Below, piece after piece: positions 36,871 through 46,802 of a stretch of DNA of 64,000 nt. The stretch's first letter is position 1; every line of letters starts with the position of its first letter. The notes beneath the pieces are model-generated. The model ran no database searches, was not told the DNA's origin, and saw only the letters and a program-made list of their open reading frames with translations. The stretch is taken from the NCBI GenBank assembly GCA_028044295.1, contig JAOFSE010000003.1:114359-178358 (forward strand), written 5' to 3'. The position numbers were made by a program, and so were the translations under genes. This DNA comes from Sulfurimonas sp. (GTDB lineage Bacteria; Campylobacterota; Campylobacteria; Campylobacterales; Sulfurimonadaceae).

Positions 36871-37380
36871 TTACTTAGCTAATAGTATAGTTAAAATTGA
36901 TGCTTTTTTTGGGTCCATTTTTGTAAGTATCTTACCTACTGTTTTTGGTTTGAGTGAAGCTAATATACTATAAGCATCTTCTGGATTCATATCTGATAAT
37001 ATATTCGCAGCAGAACCAGCTTTCATCTTTGCATAAGTCTGCGCCACTTTATCCATTTTAAGACTTTTTGTTTTAGCTAAAACTTTTTCATTTTTCTCAA
37101 GCATCGTCTTAACAGAGTTCTCTTTTGATGTGATTTCTGCTAACTTTCTATCAACAACTTCTTCTTCTTGAGAAAGTTTTGTTTCTCTCTTTTTGAGAAG
37201 TTCTTCTGTGGCAGCTTTCAGAGCACTTAGTGCTTGTCTTTGTTCATCTATTCTTTCTAACTCAACTAAAAGTTCACTTTTCCTAGCTTTAAAAATCTCT
37301 GTACATTCAAAAAGCTTGTCACTAGTTTCAAGTGAAAATAGTGATGATATTGTAAATATAGATATAAATATAAGTTTCAA
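36871..37380 (-). CDS. MotE-like periplasmic coiled-coil protein
   Basis: 169 residues: signal peptide (to about residue 18), a long coiled coil (about 30-110) and a C-terminal MgtE-N-like segment (AANILSDMNPEDAYSILASL and VGKILTKMDPKKAS). This matches C. jejuni Cj1496c, described as MotE-like, a periplasmic protein linked to the flagellar motor. It is next to a FliJ-like gene, which supports a flagellar role. Whether it acts in motor assembly in this organism is inferred. Confidence 0.8.
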   Translation of the reverse strand: MKLIFISIFTISSLFSLETSDKLFECTEIFKARKSELLVELERIDEQRQALSALKAATEELLKKRETKLSQEEEVVDRKLAEITSKENSVKTMLEKNEKVLAKTKSLKMDKVAQTYAKMKAGSAANILSDMNPEDAYSILASLKPKTVGKILTKMDPKKASILTILLAK

Positions 37381-37391
37381 AGTTATAGCCT

Positions 37392-37817
37392 TTAGTTATT
37401 ATTATCTTTTCTAGCATAGGTCATTAAAGCTACTTCATCTAAGTCTTTAGCTTCTTGAATTTTCTTTTTTTTGAGCTCTTTTTTTATCTCTTGTAGTTCT
37501 AAATACTTGAACTTTTCATGTTCAATCATATCAAGTTTTAGTTGTTCTTTCGCTTGAAGTACTTGTTGTTTAGCAAATCCAACCCACTCAGTATTATGGT
37601 TGATTATGCCTCTTTGGGAGTCGATAAGAGTTCTTGATGCTAAAAAGTCACCCATTCTTCCAGAGTTGGGTGCTTGAACATCATTTAATTCAGCATATGA
37701 AATTTCAAGTGCCATTGAAGCACTATTTAAATCAGCATTTGCTTTTTGGACAACTCTCTCGCTTTTTTGCATGGTACTTTTTTTAAGTTTTACCAATGAG
37801 CTAAAGCGTGTTTTCAC
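37392..37817 (-). CDS. FliJ-like flagellar export protein
   Basis: 141 residues, almost entirely coiled coil, starting MKTRFSSLVKLKKSTMQKSE and ending in KLDEVALMTYARK-like sequence. Length and FSSLVKLKK start fit FliJ, the stalk of the flagellar export ATPase FliI; the C. jejuni counterpart is Cj1497c. FliJ proteins diverge strongly, so the call rests on length, coiled coil and gene order next to MotE-like and purA. Confidence 0.68.
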   Translation of the reverse strand: MKTRFSSLVKLKKSTMQKSERVVQKANADLNSASMALEISYAELNDVQAPNSGRMGDFLASRTLIDSQRGIINHNTEWVGFAKQQVLQAKEQLKLDMIEHEKFKYLELQEIKKELKKKKIQEAKDLDEVALMTYARKDNNN

Positions 37818-37833
37818 GAGTTGAATCCTCCTA

Positions 37834-39081
37834 TTAAAGTATTATTGTATCTTCTCTCTCAGGTGATGTAGAAATTATACCAACTTTTGTTTTACTAATC
37901 TCTTCAATAATTTTTACAAAAGCTTGAGCATCTGCTGGTAATGCATCAAAAGTCCTTGCACCTACAGAATTATTCCAACCTTTAAAAGTTTTATATACTG
38001 GTTTAACAGCATCTAAATCAGCTGGCATATAATCAATAGTCTCACCATTATACTCATACGCTACACATACTTTAACCTCATCAAAACCATCAAGAACATC
38101 AAGTTTCATAAGTGCCAATTCATCACAGCCATTTAAACGGGCAGCATGACGAGTAGCAACTGCATCAAACCAACCACAACGTCTCGCACGACCAGTTGTC
38201 GTTCCAAACTCATGACCTTGTTCACCAAGACGTTTTCCATCTTCGCCAAAGTCTTCACTTGGGAATGGTCCATTACCAACACGAGTACAGTAAGCTTTTA
38301 CAATTCCTGTAACTTTTCCTATATCTTTTGGATTTATTCCAAGACCAGTACATGCACCAGCAGATACTGTAGCAGATGAAGTTACATATGGATAAGTTCC
38401 ATGATCAATATCTAGTAGGGTACCTTGAGCACCTTCTAAAAGAATTTTCTTATCATCATCTAATGCTTTCCAAACTAGCTGTGTTGTATCAGTAATAAAA
38501 GGAGCAAGCTTCGCTTTATAACCTTCAAGTTCCGCAAGTAATTCACTCTCAATAGGAGTAGCAATTTCATAGATATCAAAGATAGCTCTGTTTTGTTCAA
38601 AGTATCCAATGATTGAAGCAGTAAGTTTTGCAGGATTTAAAAGTTCACCAACACGAAAACCTGTACGGTTAATTTTATCTGCATATGCAGGTCCAATTCC
38701 CTTACCTGTTGTACCAATAGCTTTGTCACCCTTTAATCTCTCTTTTGCTTGATCAATTAGAGCATGATAGTAAAGGTTTAAGTGTGCTTTGTCAGATATA
38801 AAAAGACGACCTTCAAGGCCTTCAAACTGAACCATCTCTTTTATAATTGACTCTGGTGATAAAACAACACCGTTACCAACCACATTTATAGCTTGAGGGT
38901 TAAGTACACCAGAAGGGATAAGGTGAAGTGCATATTTAACACCATCTACCCAAATAGTATGACCTGCATTGTGTCCACCTTGGCTTCTACACACCATATC
39001 ATACTTAGTAGCTAGTCTATCAACTATCTTACCTTTTCCTTCATCACCCCATTGGATTCCAACTATTAAATCTGCTTTCAT
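37834..39081 (-). CDS. purA: Adenylosuccinate synthetase
   Basis: 415 residues. [10 protein letters not shown] at residues 12-21 is the P-loop, with QGGHNAGHT near 34, [11 protein letters not shown] and the C-terminal CVAYEYNGE and SPEREDTII blocks. GTP-dependent formation of adenylosuccinate from IMP and aspartate, first committed step to AMP. Overlaps the hisZ-like stop by one base at 39081 (TAATG), so it is downstream in the same transcript. Confidence 0.98.
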   Translation of the reverse strand: MKADLIVGIQWGDEGKGKIVDRLATKYDMVCRSQGGHNAGHTIWVDGVKYALHLIPSGVLNPQAINVVGNGVVLSPESIIKEMVQFEGLEGRLFISDKAHLNLYYHALIDQAKERLKGDKAIGTTGKGIGPAYADKINRTGFRVGELLNPAKLTASIIGYFEQNRAIFDIYEIATPIESELLAELEGYKAKLAPFITDTTQLVWKALDDDKKILLEGAQGTLLDIDHGTYPYVTSSATVSAGACTGLGINPKDIGKVTGIVKAYCTRVGNGPFPSEDFGEDGKRLGEQGHEFGTTTGRARRCGWFDAVATRHAARLNGCDELALMKLDVLDGFDEVKVCVAYEYNGETIDYMPADLDAVKPVYKTFKGWNNSVGARTFDALPADAQAFVKIIEEISKTKVGIISTSPEREDTIIL

Positions 39082-39929
39082 TATTTCACTTTCTCTTCAA
39101 TTATTATATCTGTGTATATTGCAAACCCTACAGAGCTTACATCGTTATTTTTATATCTTCCACCACGTGCAAAAACTTCATTATCTGAAATAGCTCTAAA
39201 AAATAGCTCATCATAGTAAAGCATTTTTGCATAGTACATTGGCGCTAAAACACTTTTGTCACATGAAACTTCACTACATAGTTTTTTCATCTTAAGAAGT
39301 TCTACTTTTATATCCTCTGGAACAATTTCAAGTAGTTCGTCTACTTGTTCAATGTGCTGAAGATATACTAGTTTTTCTAACCAACCAACTTTTAGGTTTA
39401 AAAACTTCTCTATATTAAAATGTCTAAAATCTTCCAAAGTCAACTCATCAAACATAGCAGTTAAAATATGAGGTATTCTCATATTTGATATCTGGATAAG
39501 TGGTTCTACTTCTAGTTTTTTGAAAATATCATTAGCAATATTTAAAACTGAAGATAGTTTTTTCTCACCCATATACTCAACACCAACTTGATACTGTTCA
39601 CAAGTAGGATATGTTATAACTGGCTGTACATAAAACCACTTCTTCTGAGTAGTATTACGCCCTAGTCTTTTCTCAATGATACGAACAACATCTATGGTTG
39701 AGTCTGCTCTTAGAGATATAGAGTTATTTTTTTCATCATTAACTCTCACTAATTCTCTCTCATCTGCTATGCTTTTATGCTGGTGATAAGAAAATATTGG
39801 TGTAACTATCTCTTCAAAACCATTTGCATCTAAAACATCAGAAGCAACTTTTTCTATCTCTCTTTTTACTTTAGCACTCTCACCAAAGTAAAGCTTAGAA
39901 CCATTAGGAATTTCGTGTTCTAATATCAT
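39081..39929 (-). CDS. HisZ-like ATP phosphoribosyltransferase regulatory subunit (HisRS paralogue)
   Basis: 282 residues, a class II aminoacyl-tRNA synthetase-like catalytic fold without the anticodon-binding domain. [23 protein letters not shown] and FARGGRYKN correspond to HisRS motifs 1, 2 and 3 in degenerate form. HisZ activates the short form of HisG in histidine synthesis; hisG itself is not nearby. It lies directly between a class V aminotransferase gene (stop adjacent) and purA. A different paralogue role cannot be excluded. Confidence 0.78.
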   Translation of the reverse strand: MILEHEIPNGSKLYFGESAKVKREIEKVASDVLDANGFEEIVTPIFSYHQHKSIADERELVRVNDEKNNSISLRADSTIDVVRIIEKRLGRNTTQKKWFYVQPVITYPTCEQYQVGVEYMGEKKLSSVLNIANDIFKKLEVEPLIQISNMRIPHILTAMFDELTLEDFRHFNIEKFLNLKVGWLEKLVYLQHIEQVDELLEIVPEDIKVELLKMKKLCSEVSCDKSVLAPMYYAKMLYYDELFFRAISDNEVFARGGRYKNNDVSSVGFAIYTDIIIEEKVK

Positions 39930-41042
39930 CTATGCCTCCACGCCAAAAAAAGCTTCATTAAAAACTCTATTTGCTGTTCCATCATAAGCACGACGACCTA
40001 AACGTGAGAGAGCAAGCTCAACTGAATTGACAACCCATGCCATCTCATATGCTTCTATAAGGCCCATTTGGTTAATTCTAAAAATCTTGCCTTTTAAATG
40101 GTCTTGTCCACCAGCTACATTAACTCCAAATTCTTCTTTTAAAAGATTTCTAATCTCAGAAGCATTTTCATCATCTATTGTTGTCATAGATTTTGCTGGA
40201 GTTTGAGGATATACATGTAAACCAATAGCTGTTAAAGCACGCTTCACTGCTTTTGATCTACAAGCTGTCTCAGCATATAGTCTCTCTAAGCCGCCATTAC
40301 TTTCTATAGTTTCTAAAACTTCTAGTAACCCCATTATCAAAGTAGTTGCTGCTGTCCATGCAGTCGTATTTTGTCTCTGCTTCTTAATCTCTGTTGTAAG
40401 ATTTAAGTAGTAACCTTTACCCTCACCTATTGTCTCAATGGCAGCATTAGATAGTCCCAAGATTGAAAGTCCTGGAGGAAGCATAAGTGCTTTTTGACTT
40501 CCAGCAATAAGACAATCAATATTACTTACATCAATCTTCTCCACACCAACAGCAGTAATACCATCAGCGATAATCATAATATTTGGATTTATCTCTTTAA
40601 CTGCTTTTGATAACTCTTCAACAGGATGACGTAAACCACCTGCTGACTCACTTATTTGCACTGCAATTGCATCAATATCTGAGTTAGATTTTACAGCTTC
40701 AACAATAGCTTCTACGCTAACTGGTGTGTTCCATTCATTTTTAATCTCTACATTTTTAAGTCCATGAGAAATTGCGATTTTTCCAAATCTCTCACCAAAC
40801 TTACCAGAGTTTACACTAAGAAGTGTATTTTTACATAAGTTAATTACAGACGCTTCCATTGCACCTGTTCCACTTGATGAAAGCATAATTACTTCATCAG
40901 TCTTAAAAAGGTTAAAAAGGTGTTTTCTTGTCTTTGCAAAAATTGCTTCAAATTCTGGGGTGCGGTGATGCATTGTCTCATCACTCATTGCATTACGAAC
41001 ATTTTGAGGGACTGGTGTTGGACCAGGTGTAAAAAGTAGCAT
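39930..41042 (-). CDS. Class V aminotransferase, serine/alanine-glyoxylate type
   Basis: 370 residues. It begins LLFTPGPTPVPQNV, typical of the SGAT/phosphoserine-like group, has SSSGTGAMEASV for PLP phosphate binding, the aspartate in MIIADGITAVGV, and the PLP lysine in AGSQKALMLPPG (near residue 185). Probable reactions are serine-glyoxylate or alanine-glyoxylate transamination; the substrate cannot be fixed. It abuts the hisZ-like gene and precedes purA, so it may take part in one-carbon/purine metabolism. Confidence 0.88.
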   Translation of the reverse strand: MLLFTPGPTPVPQNVRNAMSDETMHHRTPEFEAIFAKTRKHLFNLFKTDEVIMLSSSGTGAMEASVINLCKNTLLSVNSGKFGERFGKIAISHGLKNVEIKNEWNTPVSVEAIVEAVKSNSDIDAIAVQISESAGGLRHPVEELSKAVKEINPNIMIIADGITAVGVEKIDVSNIDCLIAGSQKALMLPPGLSILGLSNAAIETIGEGKGYYLNLTTEIKKQRQNTTAWTAATTLIMGLLEVLETIESNGGLERLYAETACRSKAVKRALTAIGLHVYPQTPAKSMTTIDDENASEIRNLLKEEFGVNVAGGQDHLKGKIFRINQMGLIEAYEMAWVVNSVELALSRLGRRAYDGTANRVFNEAFFGVEA

Positions 41043-41114
41043 ATAAAAGTTCCTACGAGATTATAATTTAAAACCTCGTATTATATCCAAATAACTTAAA
41101 GTGACTCTTGTGTT

Positions 41115-41510
41115 TTACTTTTTTGGCATTCTTGCAGTCACTGTTTTTAAAGTTTTAAAAATTGATTCTGCTTTAAATGGTTTTATCATATAACCATTTG
41201 CACCTTTTTTTATCATTTTCAAAACACTGTCTTTACCACCCTCAGTAGTTGCCATAATAATTCTAGTTTGATTCCAAGCTTTATTCGAGCGAACTATATC
41301 AACCACTTCTTCACCGTTCATATTTGGCATATTCCAATCAAGAAGAATAATATCTATATCATGTTTTTTCATCTGTTCTATAGCTATCAGACCATCTTCA
41401 GCTTCATAAAGATTCAACTCTGGCCATTCAGGTGCTTTAAAAAATTTAGGCAGGGTATTTGATAGTACTCTTCTTACAATTTTACTATCATCAACAATAA
41501 GTACATTCAT
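41115..41510 (-). CDS. Single-domain CheY-like response regulator
   Basis: 131 residues, receiver domain only. Acidic pair D7/D8 in LIVDDSK, phosphoacceptor D58 in LLDWNMPNMNG, T88/T89 and K110 in MIKPF. It has a slightly longer alpha1-beta2 loop (KFFKAPEWPELN) than CheY. No output domain, so it acts by protein-protein contact, for example chemotaxis or kinase relay. It stands alone, divergent from uppP. Confidence 0.85.
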   Translation of the reverse strand: MNVLIVDDSKIVRRVLSNTLPKFFKAPEWPELNLYEAEDGLIAIEQMKKHDIDIILLDWNMPNMNGEEVVDIVRSNKAWNQTRIIMATTEGGKDSVLKMIKKGANGYMIKPFKAESIFKTLKTVTARMPKK

Positions 41511-41565
41511 TAAATCTCTTTTCTATGTTAATATTTCGCATTAGTTTATCATAACAAGGTTTATA

Positions 41566-42336
41566 ATGACAATATTTGATTCAATTATACTAGGTGTAAT
41601 AGAAGGTTTTACAGAATTTCTACCTATTTCTTCAACAGGACATTTAATAGTAGCAAGTGAATTTTTAGGAATTAATCAAAATGCTGTAACAAAGGCCTAT
41701 GAAGTTATTATTCAATTTGCAGCTATATTTGCAGTAATGTTTAATTACAAAGATAAATTCAGTATAAAAAAAATAGACCTTTGGAGTAAAATATTTTTAG
41801 CATTTGTTCCTATTGGAGCAGTAGGTTTTATTTTTTCATCTCAAATAAAAGAGCTATTTAGCATACAAATTGTTGCCATAATGTTTATAATAGGTGGAAT
41901 TATATTTTTAATTGTAGAGAAATTTTTTATACATATAGATAAACAAACTATAGATAATATAGAGGATGTAACACTTAAGCAATCTATGATAATTGGCCTT
42001 GCGCAAGTCTTTGCCTTAATCCCAGGAACAAGTAGAGCTGGTTCCACTATTATTGGTGCTTTACTTATTGGATTAAGCAGAAAAGCCAGTGCAGAGTTTA
42101 GTTTTTTACTTGCGTTTCCTGTTATGAGTGCGGTTACATTTTATGACTTATTAAAACACTATCATGAATTTAGTGATGCCAATCTTACTACTCTTTTTAT
42201 AGGCTTTATTGTCTCATTTATAGTGGCATACATAACAATAAAACTATTCCTAAAGTTCTTAGAAACATTTACCTTTGTAGCTTTTGGAGTATATAGAATA
42301 ATATTTGGTTTAATTTTACTTATAATCTTTAATTAG
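41566..42336 (+). CDS. uppP: Undecaprenyl-diphosphatase UppP (BacA)
   Basis: 256 residues, about eight membrane helices. The active-site blocks EGFTEFLPISSTGH (residues 12-25) and PGTSRAGST (near 154-162) are intact. Recycles undecaprenyl pyrophosphate to the monophosphate lipid carrier for peptidoglycan and surface polysaccharide. Divergent from the CheY-like gene with 55 bases between; AAGG lies 8 bases before the ATG. Confidence 0.95.
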   Translation: MTIFDSIILGVIEGFTEFLPISSTGHLIVASEFLGINQNAVTKAYEVIIQFAAIFAVMFNYKDKFSIKKIDLWSKIFLAFVPIGAVGFIFSSQIKELFSIQIVAIMFIIGGIIFLIVEKFFIHIDKQTIDNIEDVTLKQSMIIGLAQVFALIPGTSRAGSTIIGALLIGLSRKASAEFSFLLAFPVMSAVTFYDLLKHYHEFSDANLTTLFIGFIVSFIVAYITIKLFLKFLETFTFVAFGVYRIIFGLILLIIFN

Positions 42337-42387
42337 GGAACATTATTTGCTTGTTAAATTGTAATATCTTTACATGTAGGAGCTACT

Positions 42388-42480
42388 ATGAAATGTATCT
42401 ATACTTGTCATTCTAAATTAGAAATAGTTTTAAATAAACTAGAATCATCATTCTACTCTATGAGTAGAAAATTTTTATAA
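42388..42480 (+). CDS. Possible 30-residue peptide, unrecognised
   Basis: ATG at 42388 with TAGGAG 6 bases upstream and stop at 42478-42480, directly abutting the convergent rdgB stop. The product starts MKCIYTCHSKLEIVLNK. A TACATGTA palindrome overlaps its upstream sequence. The ribosome-binding site is good, but the frame is short and nothing confirms it is expressed. Confidence 0.3.
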   Translation: MKCIYTCHSKLEIVLNKLESSFYSMSRKFL

Positions 42481-43074
42481 CTATATAGCTTTTAAAATAG
42501 CTTTTGCCAAAGAGAGTGCTTTTGCACGATGTGAAAGTCTCTTTTTTGTATCTTCATCTAATTCTCCAAGTGTCTTATTAAAGCCATCTGGAATAAACAT
42601 TGGATCATATCCAAAACCACCCTCACCAACAGCCTTGTCAATTACCGTTCCATACATCCAACCATGAACACATTTTTCACTTGTATTCGTAACTATTGCT
42701 ATCGCAGCCGTATAGTGAGCTGGAGAGCTTTCTACATGTAAGGCTTTTATATCATCTATTAGTTTATATAAGTTATCTTTGTCAGTTGCGTCAACCCCAG
42801 CATGTCTTGCACTATATATACCTGGCTTACCCTCAAGAACATCAACACTTATACCACTATCATCTGCCATAACTATAATATTTTCATCACCAAGAGCTTT
42901 AAAAACTGCTCTAGCTTTTATAAGTGCATTTTCTTTAAATGTGTCTCCATCTTCTACTATTTCAAATTCATCTATTAGTTCACTATATGGTATTACTTCA
43001 TAATCTTTACATAGTGCTTTTATCTCTCTTAATTTACCTTTATTAGATGTAGCTAAAACTAATTTCAATTTCAA
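42481..43074 (-). CDS. rdgB: Non-canonical purine NTP pyrophosphatase (RdgB/HAM1)
   Basis: 197 residues, normal length. [12 protein letters not shown] at residues 10-21, [23 protein letters not shown] in separate blocks ([18 protein letters not shown]), [11 protein letters not shown] and SHRAKAL are all family signatures. Hydrolyses dITP, XTP and similar to prevent misincorporation. ATG preceded by AAGGAAT. Divergent from the YajR-like transporter. Confidence 0.97.
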   Translation of the reverse strand: MKLKLVLATSNKGKLREIKALCKDYEVIPYSELIDEFEIVEDGDTFKENALIKARAVFKALGDENIIVMADDSGISVDVLEGKPGIYSARHAGVDATDKDNLYKLIDDIKALHVESSPAHYTAAIAIVTNTSEKCVHGWMYGTVIDKAVGEGGFGYDPMFIPDGFNKTLGELDEDTKKRLSHRAKALSLAKAILKAI

Positions 43075-43105
43075 TTCCTTATATATATCTGATCATTTTT
43101 TATAG

Positions 43106-43111
43106 TATAAT
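43106..43111 (+). promoter_or_regulatory. Candidate -10 element (TATAAT) for the YajR-like gene
   Basis: Perfect TATAAT 29 bases before the ATG at 43140 in the divergent rdgB/transporter gap. No convincing -35. Confidence 0.45.
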
Positions 43112-43139
43112 CTCGTCATTATACAACAAAGGTCTTTAT

Positions 43140-44465
43140 ATGTTTAAAAAAGTATTACCCTTATCTTCGATTATTTTTCTTAGATTCTTAGGTCTCTTCC
43201 TAGTTTTACCAGTGCTCTCAGTATATGCACTTGAATTAGAAGGTGCTACACCTTTTCTAGTAGGTATTATAGTTGGTGGTTATGCACTAACTCAAGCAAT
43301 CTTCCAACTTCCTTTTGGAAAAATGAGTGATAAGATTGGTAGAAAACCAACTATCCTTTTTGGTCTAATAATATTCTTTATTGGTTCGATAATATGTGCA
43401 TATTCAACTGATATATACACTTTAATGGTTGGTAGATTCCTTCAAGGTGCCGGAGCGATTGGTGCAGTTGCAACTGCAATGGTTTCTGACTTGGTTGAAG
43501 AGAGTAGTCGTGGTAAAGCTATGGCCATTATGGGTGGGTTTATTGCTATGAGTTTTGCTTTAGCAATGGGTTTAGGTCCAGTAATAGCATCAAATTTTGG
43601 AATTAGTACAATATTCTTAATTACTGCTGTTTTAGCTGTGCTATCTATAGTGTTGCTATTTACAAAAGTTCCTACACCACCAAAAATAAGACATGTATAT
43701 CACAATGACTCTAGAACACTAGACATATTAAAAGACAATAATCTTTTAAATATGATAGTTATAAATACTCTACAAAAGGGTTTGATGACGGTTGCGTTTG
43801 TACTTATTCCTATTCTTCTTACAAAACCTGAATATGGATTTGCTTGGGAGAAGTCTGAATTATGGATGGTTTATCTTCCAGCTATGGTTGCAGGTATTGT
43901 AGCTATGGGTCCTGCAGCTGTTTTTGGAGAGAAGAAAAACATACCGAAGCAAATATTTTTAATCTCAATAGTGCTATTTCTAGTTTCATTTTTAATTATG
44001 GGCTTTACAAGTTCTAGTAGTGTCTTTGTAGCTGGTGTAATATTTTTCTTTATTGGTTTTAACATGATGGAACCACTTGTACAATCAATGATTAGTAAGT
44101 TTGCAAAAGTACATCAAAAAGGTGCTGCTCTTGGTATATCTAACTCATCTGCATATTTTGCTACTTTTATAGGTGGTACGTTCGCTGGTCTATATCTTGA
44201 TATAAGTGATAGAGAAACATTAGCAACTATTTTATCTGTAGTGATTGTTCTATGGTTAGTGTGGACATCTATGAAGCTTCAAAACCCGAAAAGACATTCA
44301 CATCTTTATCTTCCATTGGATGAAGTAGATATGACTAAATTAGAAACTCTTGAAAGTGATCATATTGCTGAATGGTATATCAATGAGACAGAAGGTCTAG
44401 CTGTTGTGAAATATGTAAGTGATTCTATAGAAGAGAATGAATTAAAGTCAAAGGTAGCTAAATAG
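43140..44465 (+). CDS. Major facilitator superfamily transporter, YajR-like
   Basis: 441 residues, 12 predicted helices. The region FLRFLGLFLVLPVLSVY, then TQAIFQLPFGKMSDKIGRKP (MFS motif A) and GRFLQGAGAIGA (motif in helix 4) closely follows E. coli YajR. A short C-terminal cytoplasmic extension (AEWYINETEGLAVVKYVSD) resembles a reduced YAM domain. Presumed proton-coupled drug or metabolite exporter; substrate unknown. Ends exactly against infC. Confidence 0.85.
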   Translation: MFKKVLPLSSIIFLRFLGLFLVLPVLSVYALELEGATPFLVGIIVGGYALTQAIFQLPFGKMSDKIGRKPTILFGLIIFFIGSIICAYSTDIYTLMVGRFLQGAGAIGAVATAMVSDLVEESSRGKAMAIMGGFIAMSFALAMGLGPVIASNFGISTIFLITAVLAVLSIVLLFTKVPTPPKIRHVYHNDSRTLDILKDNNLLNMIVINTLQKGLMTVAFVLIPILLTKPEYGFAWEKSELWMVYLPAMVAGIVAMGPAAVFGEKKNIPKQIFLISIVLFLVSFLIMGFTSSSSVFVAGVIFFFIGFNMMEPLVQSMISKFAKVHQKGAALGISNSSAYFATFIGGTFAGLYLDISDRETLATILSVVIVLWLVWTSMKLQNPKRHSHLYLPLDEVDMTKLETLESDHIAEWYINETEGLAVVKYVSDSIEENELKSKVAK

Positions 44466-44473
44466 CTACTTTT
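44452..44473. terminator. Shared bidirectional terminator between convergent yajR-like gene and infC
   Basis: Seven-bp stem GTAGCTA (44454-44460) / TAGCTAC (44463-44469) with a two-base loop, followed by TTTT on the plus strand. The hairpin overlaps the stop codons of both genes, which meet with no space between them. The very tight loop lowers confidence. Confidence 0.45.
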
Positions 44474-44981
44474 GAGGTATTGTATACATGTTAAAGTAAC
44501 GACCTTCAAACTTCGGTGGTTTATCCATAACAGCGATATCTTCAACCATTGGCCAAACTCTAAGAAGTACTTCTTTACCAGCTTCAGGATGAGCCATTTC
44601 ACGCCCTCTTAAGAACACACGAAATTTTACATGAAAACCTTTTTCCAAAAATTCACGTGCATGTTTTACTTTATAAGCTATGTCATTTTCAGCAATTTTA
44701 ACAGATAATTTAATCTCTTTTACAACGATTTTAACCTGATTTTTTCTCTGTTCTTTTAATTTTTTCTCTTCTTGGTATCTATATTTACCATAGTCCATAA
44801 TTTTAGCAACGGGTGGCTTTGCACCTGGAGCGATAAGAACTAAGTCCATACCAAGCTCATTTGCTTTACTCATAGCTTCATCAGTAGAAATAATTCCTAA
44901 TGACTCTCCTCCGTCCACATTACAACGTAATTCATCAACTTGGATGTCATCATTCATTATTACACGTTCTTTTTTACTCAA
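44466..44981 (-). CDS. infC: Translation initiation factor IF-3
   Basis: 171 residues. Motifs include [33 protein letters not shown] and [13 protein letters not shown]. The start is TTG at 44981, overlapping the thrS stop by 4 bases; the beginning [13 protein letters not shown] aligns with other epsilonproteobacterial IF-3 (MSKEKEVLLNDEI in C. jejuni, from memory), favouring it over ATG 44957. Rare start codons are typical of infC, where IF-3 represses its own translation. Follows thrS, the common thrS-infC order. Confidence 0.95.
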   Translation of the reverse strand: MSKKERVIMNDDIQVDELRCNVDGGESLGIISTDEAMSKANELGMDLVLIAPGAKPPVAKIMDYGKYRYQEEKKLKEQRKNQVKIVVKEIKLSVKIAENDIAYKVKHAREFLEKGFHVKFRVFLRGREMAHPEAGKEVLLRVWPMVEDIAVMDKPPKFEGRYFNMYTIPQK

Positions 44982-46786
44982 AAATTTACCTCATTTATTT
45001 TAGTTTGTATAAGTGATAAGAATTCTTCTTCACTTAAATTATATTGTTCTCTAGTTCTACGGTCACGAATTGCAACTGTTTTACCTTCGACCTCTTCATC
45101 ACCTATGATAACAAGCATAGGAACTCTTGTTTTTTCTGCTGTTCTGATTCTCTTATTTAAAGAATCATTTTTAGAGTAAATCTCACTATCAGCACCAATA
45201 TCAATAAGTTTATCTGATAATTCCTTAGCATATTCTTTATGAGTATCTGCGATTGGAACTATAGCAACCTGAGTCGGAGCGATGAACATTGGGAATTCAC
45301 CGGCGAAATGCTCAGTTAAAATTCCTATAAAACGCTCAAATGAACCAAGGATAGCTCTGTGAATCATAACGGGTTGAATCTTATCGTTATCTTCTCCATT
45401 ATACTCTAAAGCAAATCTCTCAGGAAGATTGAAATCTAACTGTATTGTTCCACACTGCCATTCACGTCCAATAGCATCTGTAATTTTGATGTCAATTTTT
45501 GGACCATAAAAAGCTCCACCACCTTCATCTATTTCATAAGGAAGTGAGTTTTTATCCATAGCATTTTTAAGTGCTTGAGTTGATATGTCCCAAACTTCAT
45601 CACTACCAACAGCTTTTTCAGGCTTAGTAGAAACCATCATCTTATAATCGAATTCAAATGTAGACATAATTTTATCAACAAAATCAACTACTTCAATGAT
45701 TTGATCTTCAATCTGCTCAGCTGTACAAAAGATGTGTGCATCATCTTGTGTGAACTCACGAACACGAAAAAGTCCATGAAGAGCACCAGTAAATTCATGA
45801 CGATGAACAACACCATACTCAAAATATTTTATTGGTAAATCTCTATAAGAATGTAATTCATCTTCATACACTTTGATATGACCAACACAGTTCATAGGTT
45901 TAACACCAAATTCTACTTCATCAATATTTGTGAAGTACATGTTTTCACCATAATTTTGATAGTGACCTGATGTTTTCCAAAGGTCAGAACGTAACATTTC
46001 AGGACCACGAACTGGTTCATAACCACGCTTTCTATGCGCTTTGAAAAGTAAACTTTCAAGTCTTGCACGAAGACGTCCACCAGCTGGAAGCCAAATAGGA
46101 AAACCAGCCCCTACTTCTTCACGAAAAGTGAATAATTTCATCTCATTACCAAGTTTTCTATGGTCACGTTTAGCAGCTTCAGCAAGCATAGTCATATGAT
46201 CTTTTAGAGACTCTTTATCTGCAAATGCAATCCCATAAATACGAGTTAACATCTCATTTTTAGAATCACCACCAAGATAAGCACCCGATAGTTTCGTTAG
46301 TTTAAAATAACGAATTAAACCAATATTTGGAAGATGTGGTCCACGACATAAATCTTCAAATTCACCTTGCTTATATATAGAAACTGTATCACTAGGGATT
46401 CTTTCCATTACAGCTAGTTTTAAATGGTCATCTTTAAATTTTGTTTTTGCCTCATCCATAGAAATTTCATATTTAGAGATTTCATATTTCTTTTTAGCAA
46501 ATGAAAGCATCTGTTTTTCAATCTTTTTTAAATCGCCCTCACCTATTTCAGATTCAGTTTTAAAGTCGTAGTAAAAACCTTCTTTTACAGTTGGTCCTAC
46601 ATAAAACTTAGCATCTGGATATAGAGACTTTATAGCTTGTGCTAAAAGATGTGCTGTTGAATGACGAAGTACTTCTAAAGAGTCATCTGAGTTATCAAGA
46701 TGAATCTGCTCACCTTCAAAACCAAGTTTCTCAGCAGTTTGTAAATCAATAATTTCATCATTATGTTTTATTGCAATTGCGTTCAC
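44978..46786 (-). CDS. thrS: Threonyl-tRNA synthetase, lacking a complete TGS domain
   Basis: 602 residues. The editing domain starts at [11 protein letters not shown] (residue about 41-51), the class II core has motif 2 [15 protein letters not shown] and the zinc Cys in MNCVGHI, and the anticodon domain covers the last 100 residues. E. coli ThrS has 30 or so more residues at the N-terminus forming a TGS domain; here only its end remains, as in other Campylobacterota. Charges tRNA-Thr. Downstream of ilvD by 16 bases. Confidence 0.97.
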   Translation of the reverse strand: MNAIAIKHNDEIIDLQTAEKLGFEGEQIHLDNSDDSLEVLRHSTAHLLAQAIKSLYPDAKFYVGPTVKEGFYYDFKTESEIGEGDLKKIEKQMLSFAKKKYEISKYEISMDEAKTKFKDDHLKLAVMERIPSDTVSIYKQGEFEDLCRGPHLPNIGLIRYFKLTKLSGAYLGGDSKNEMLTRIYGIAFADKESLKDHMTMLAEAAKRDHRKLGNEMKLFTFREEVGAGFPIWLPAGGRLRARLESLLFKAHRKRGYEPVRGPEMLRSDLWKTSGHYQNYGENMYFTNIDEVEFGVKPMNCVGHIKVYEDELHSYRDLPIKYFEYGVVHRHEFTGALHGLFRVREFTQDDAHIFCTAEQIEDQIIEVVDFVDKIMSTFEFDYKMMVSTKPEKAVGSDEVWDISTQALKNAMDKNSLPYEIDEGGGAFYGPKIDIKITDAIGREWQCGTIQLDFNLPERFALEYNGEDNDKIQPVMIHRAILGSFERFIGILTEHFAGEFPMFIAPTQVAIVPIADTHKEYAKELSDKLIDIGADSEIYSKNDSLNKRIRTAEKTRVPMLVIIGDEEVEGKTVAIRDRRTREQYNLSEEEFLSLIQTKINEVNF

Positions 46787-46802
46787 TTATAATCTTCCTT
46801 TT

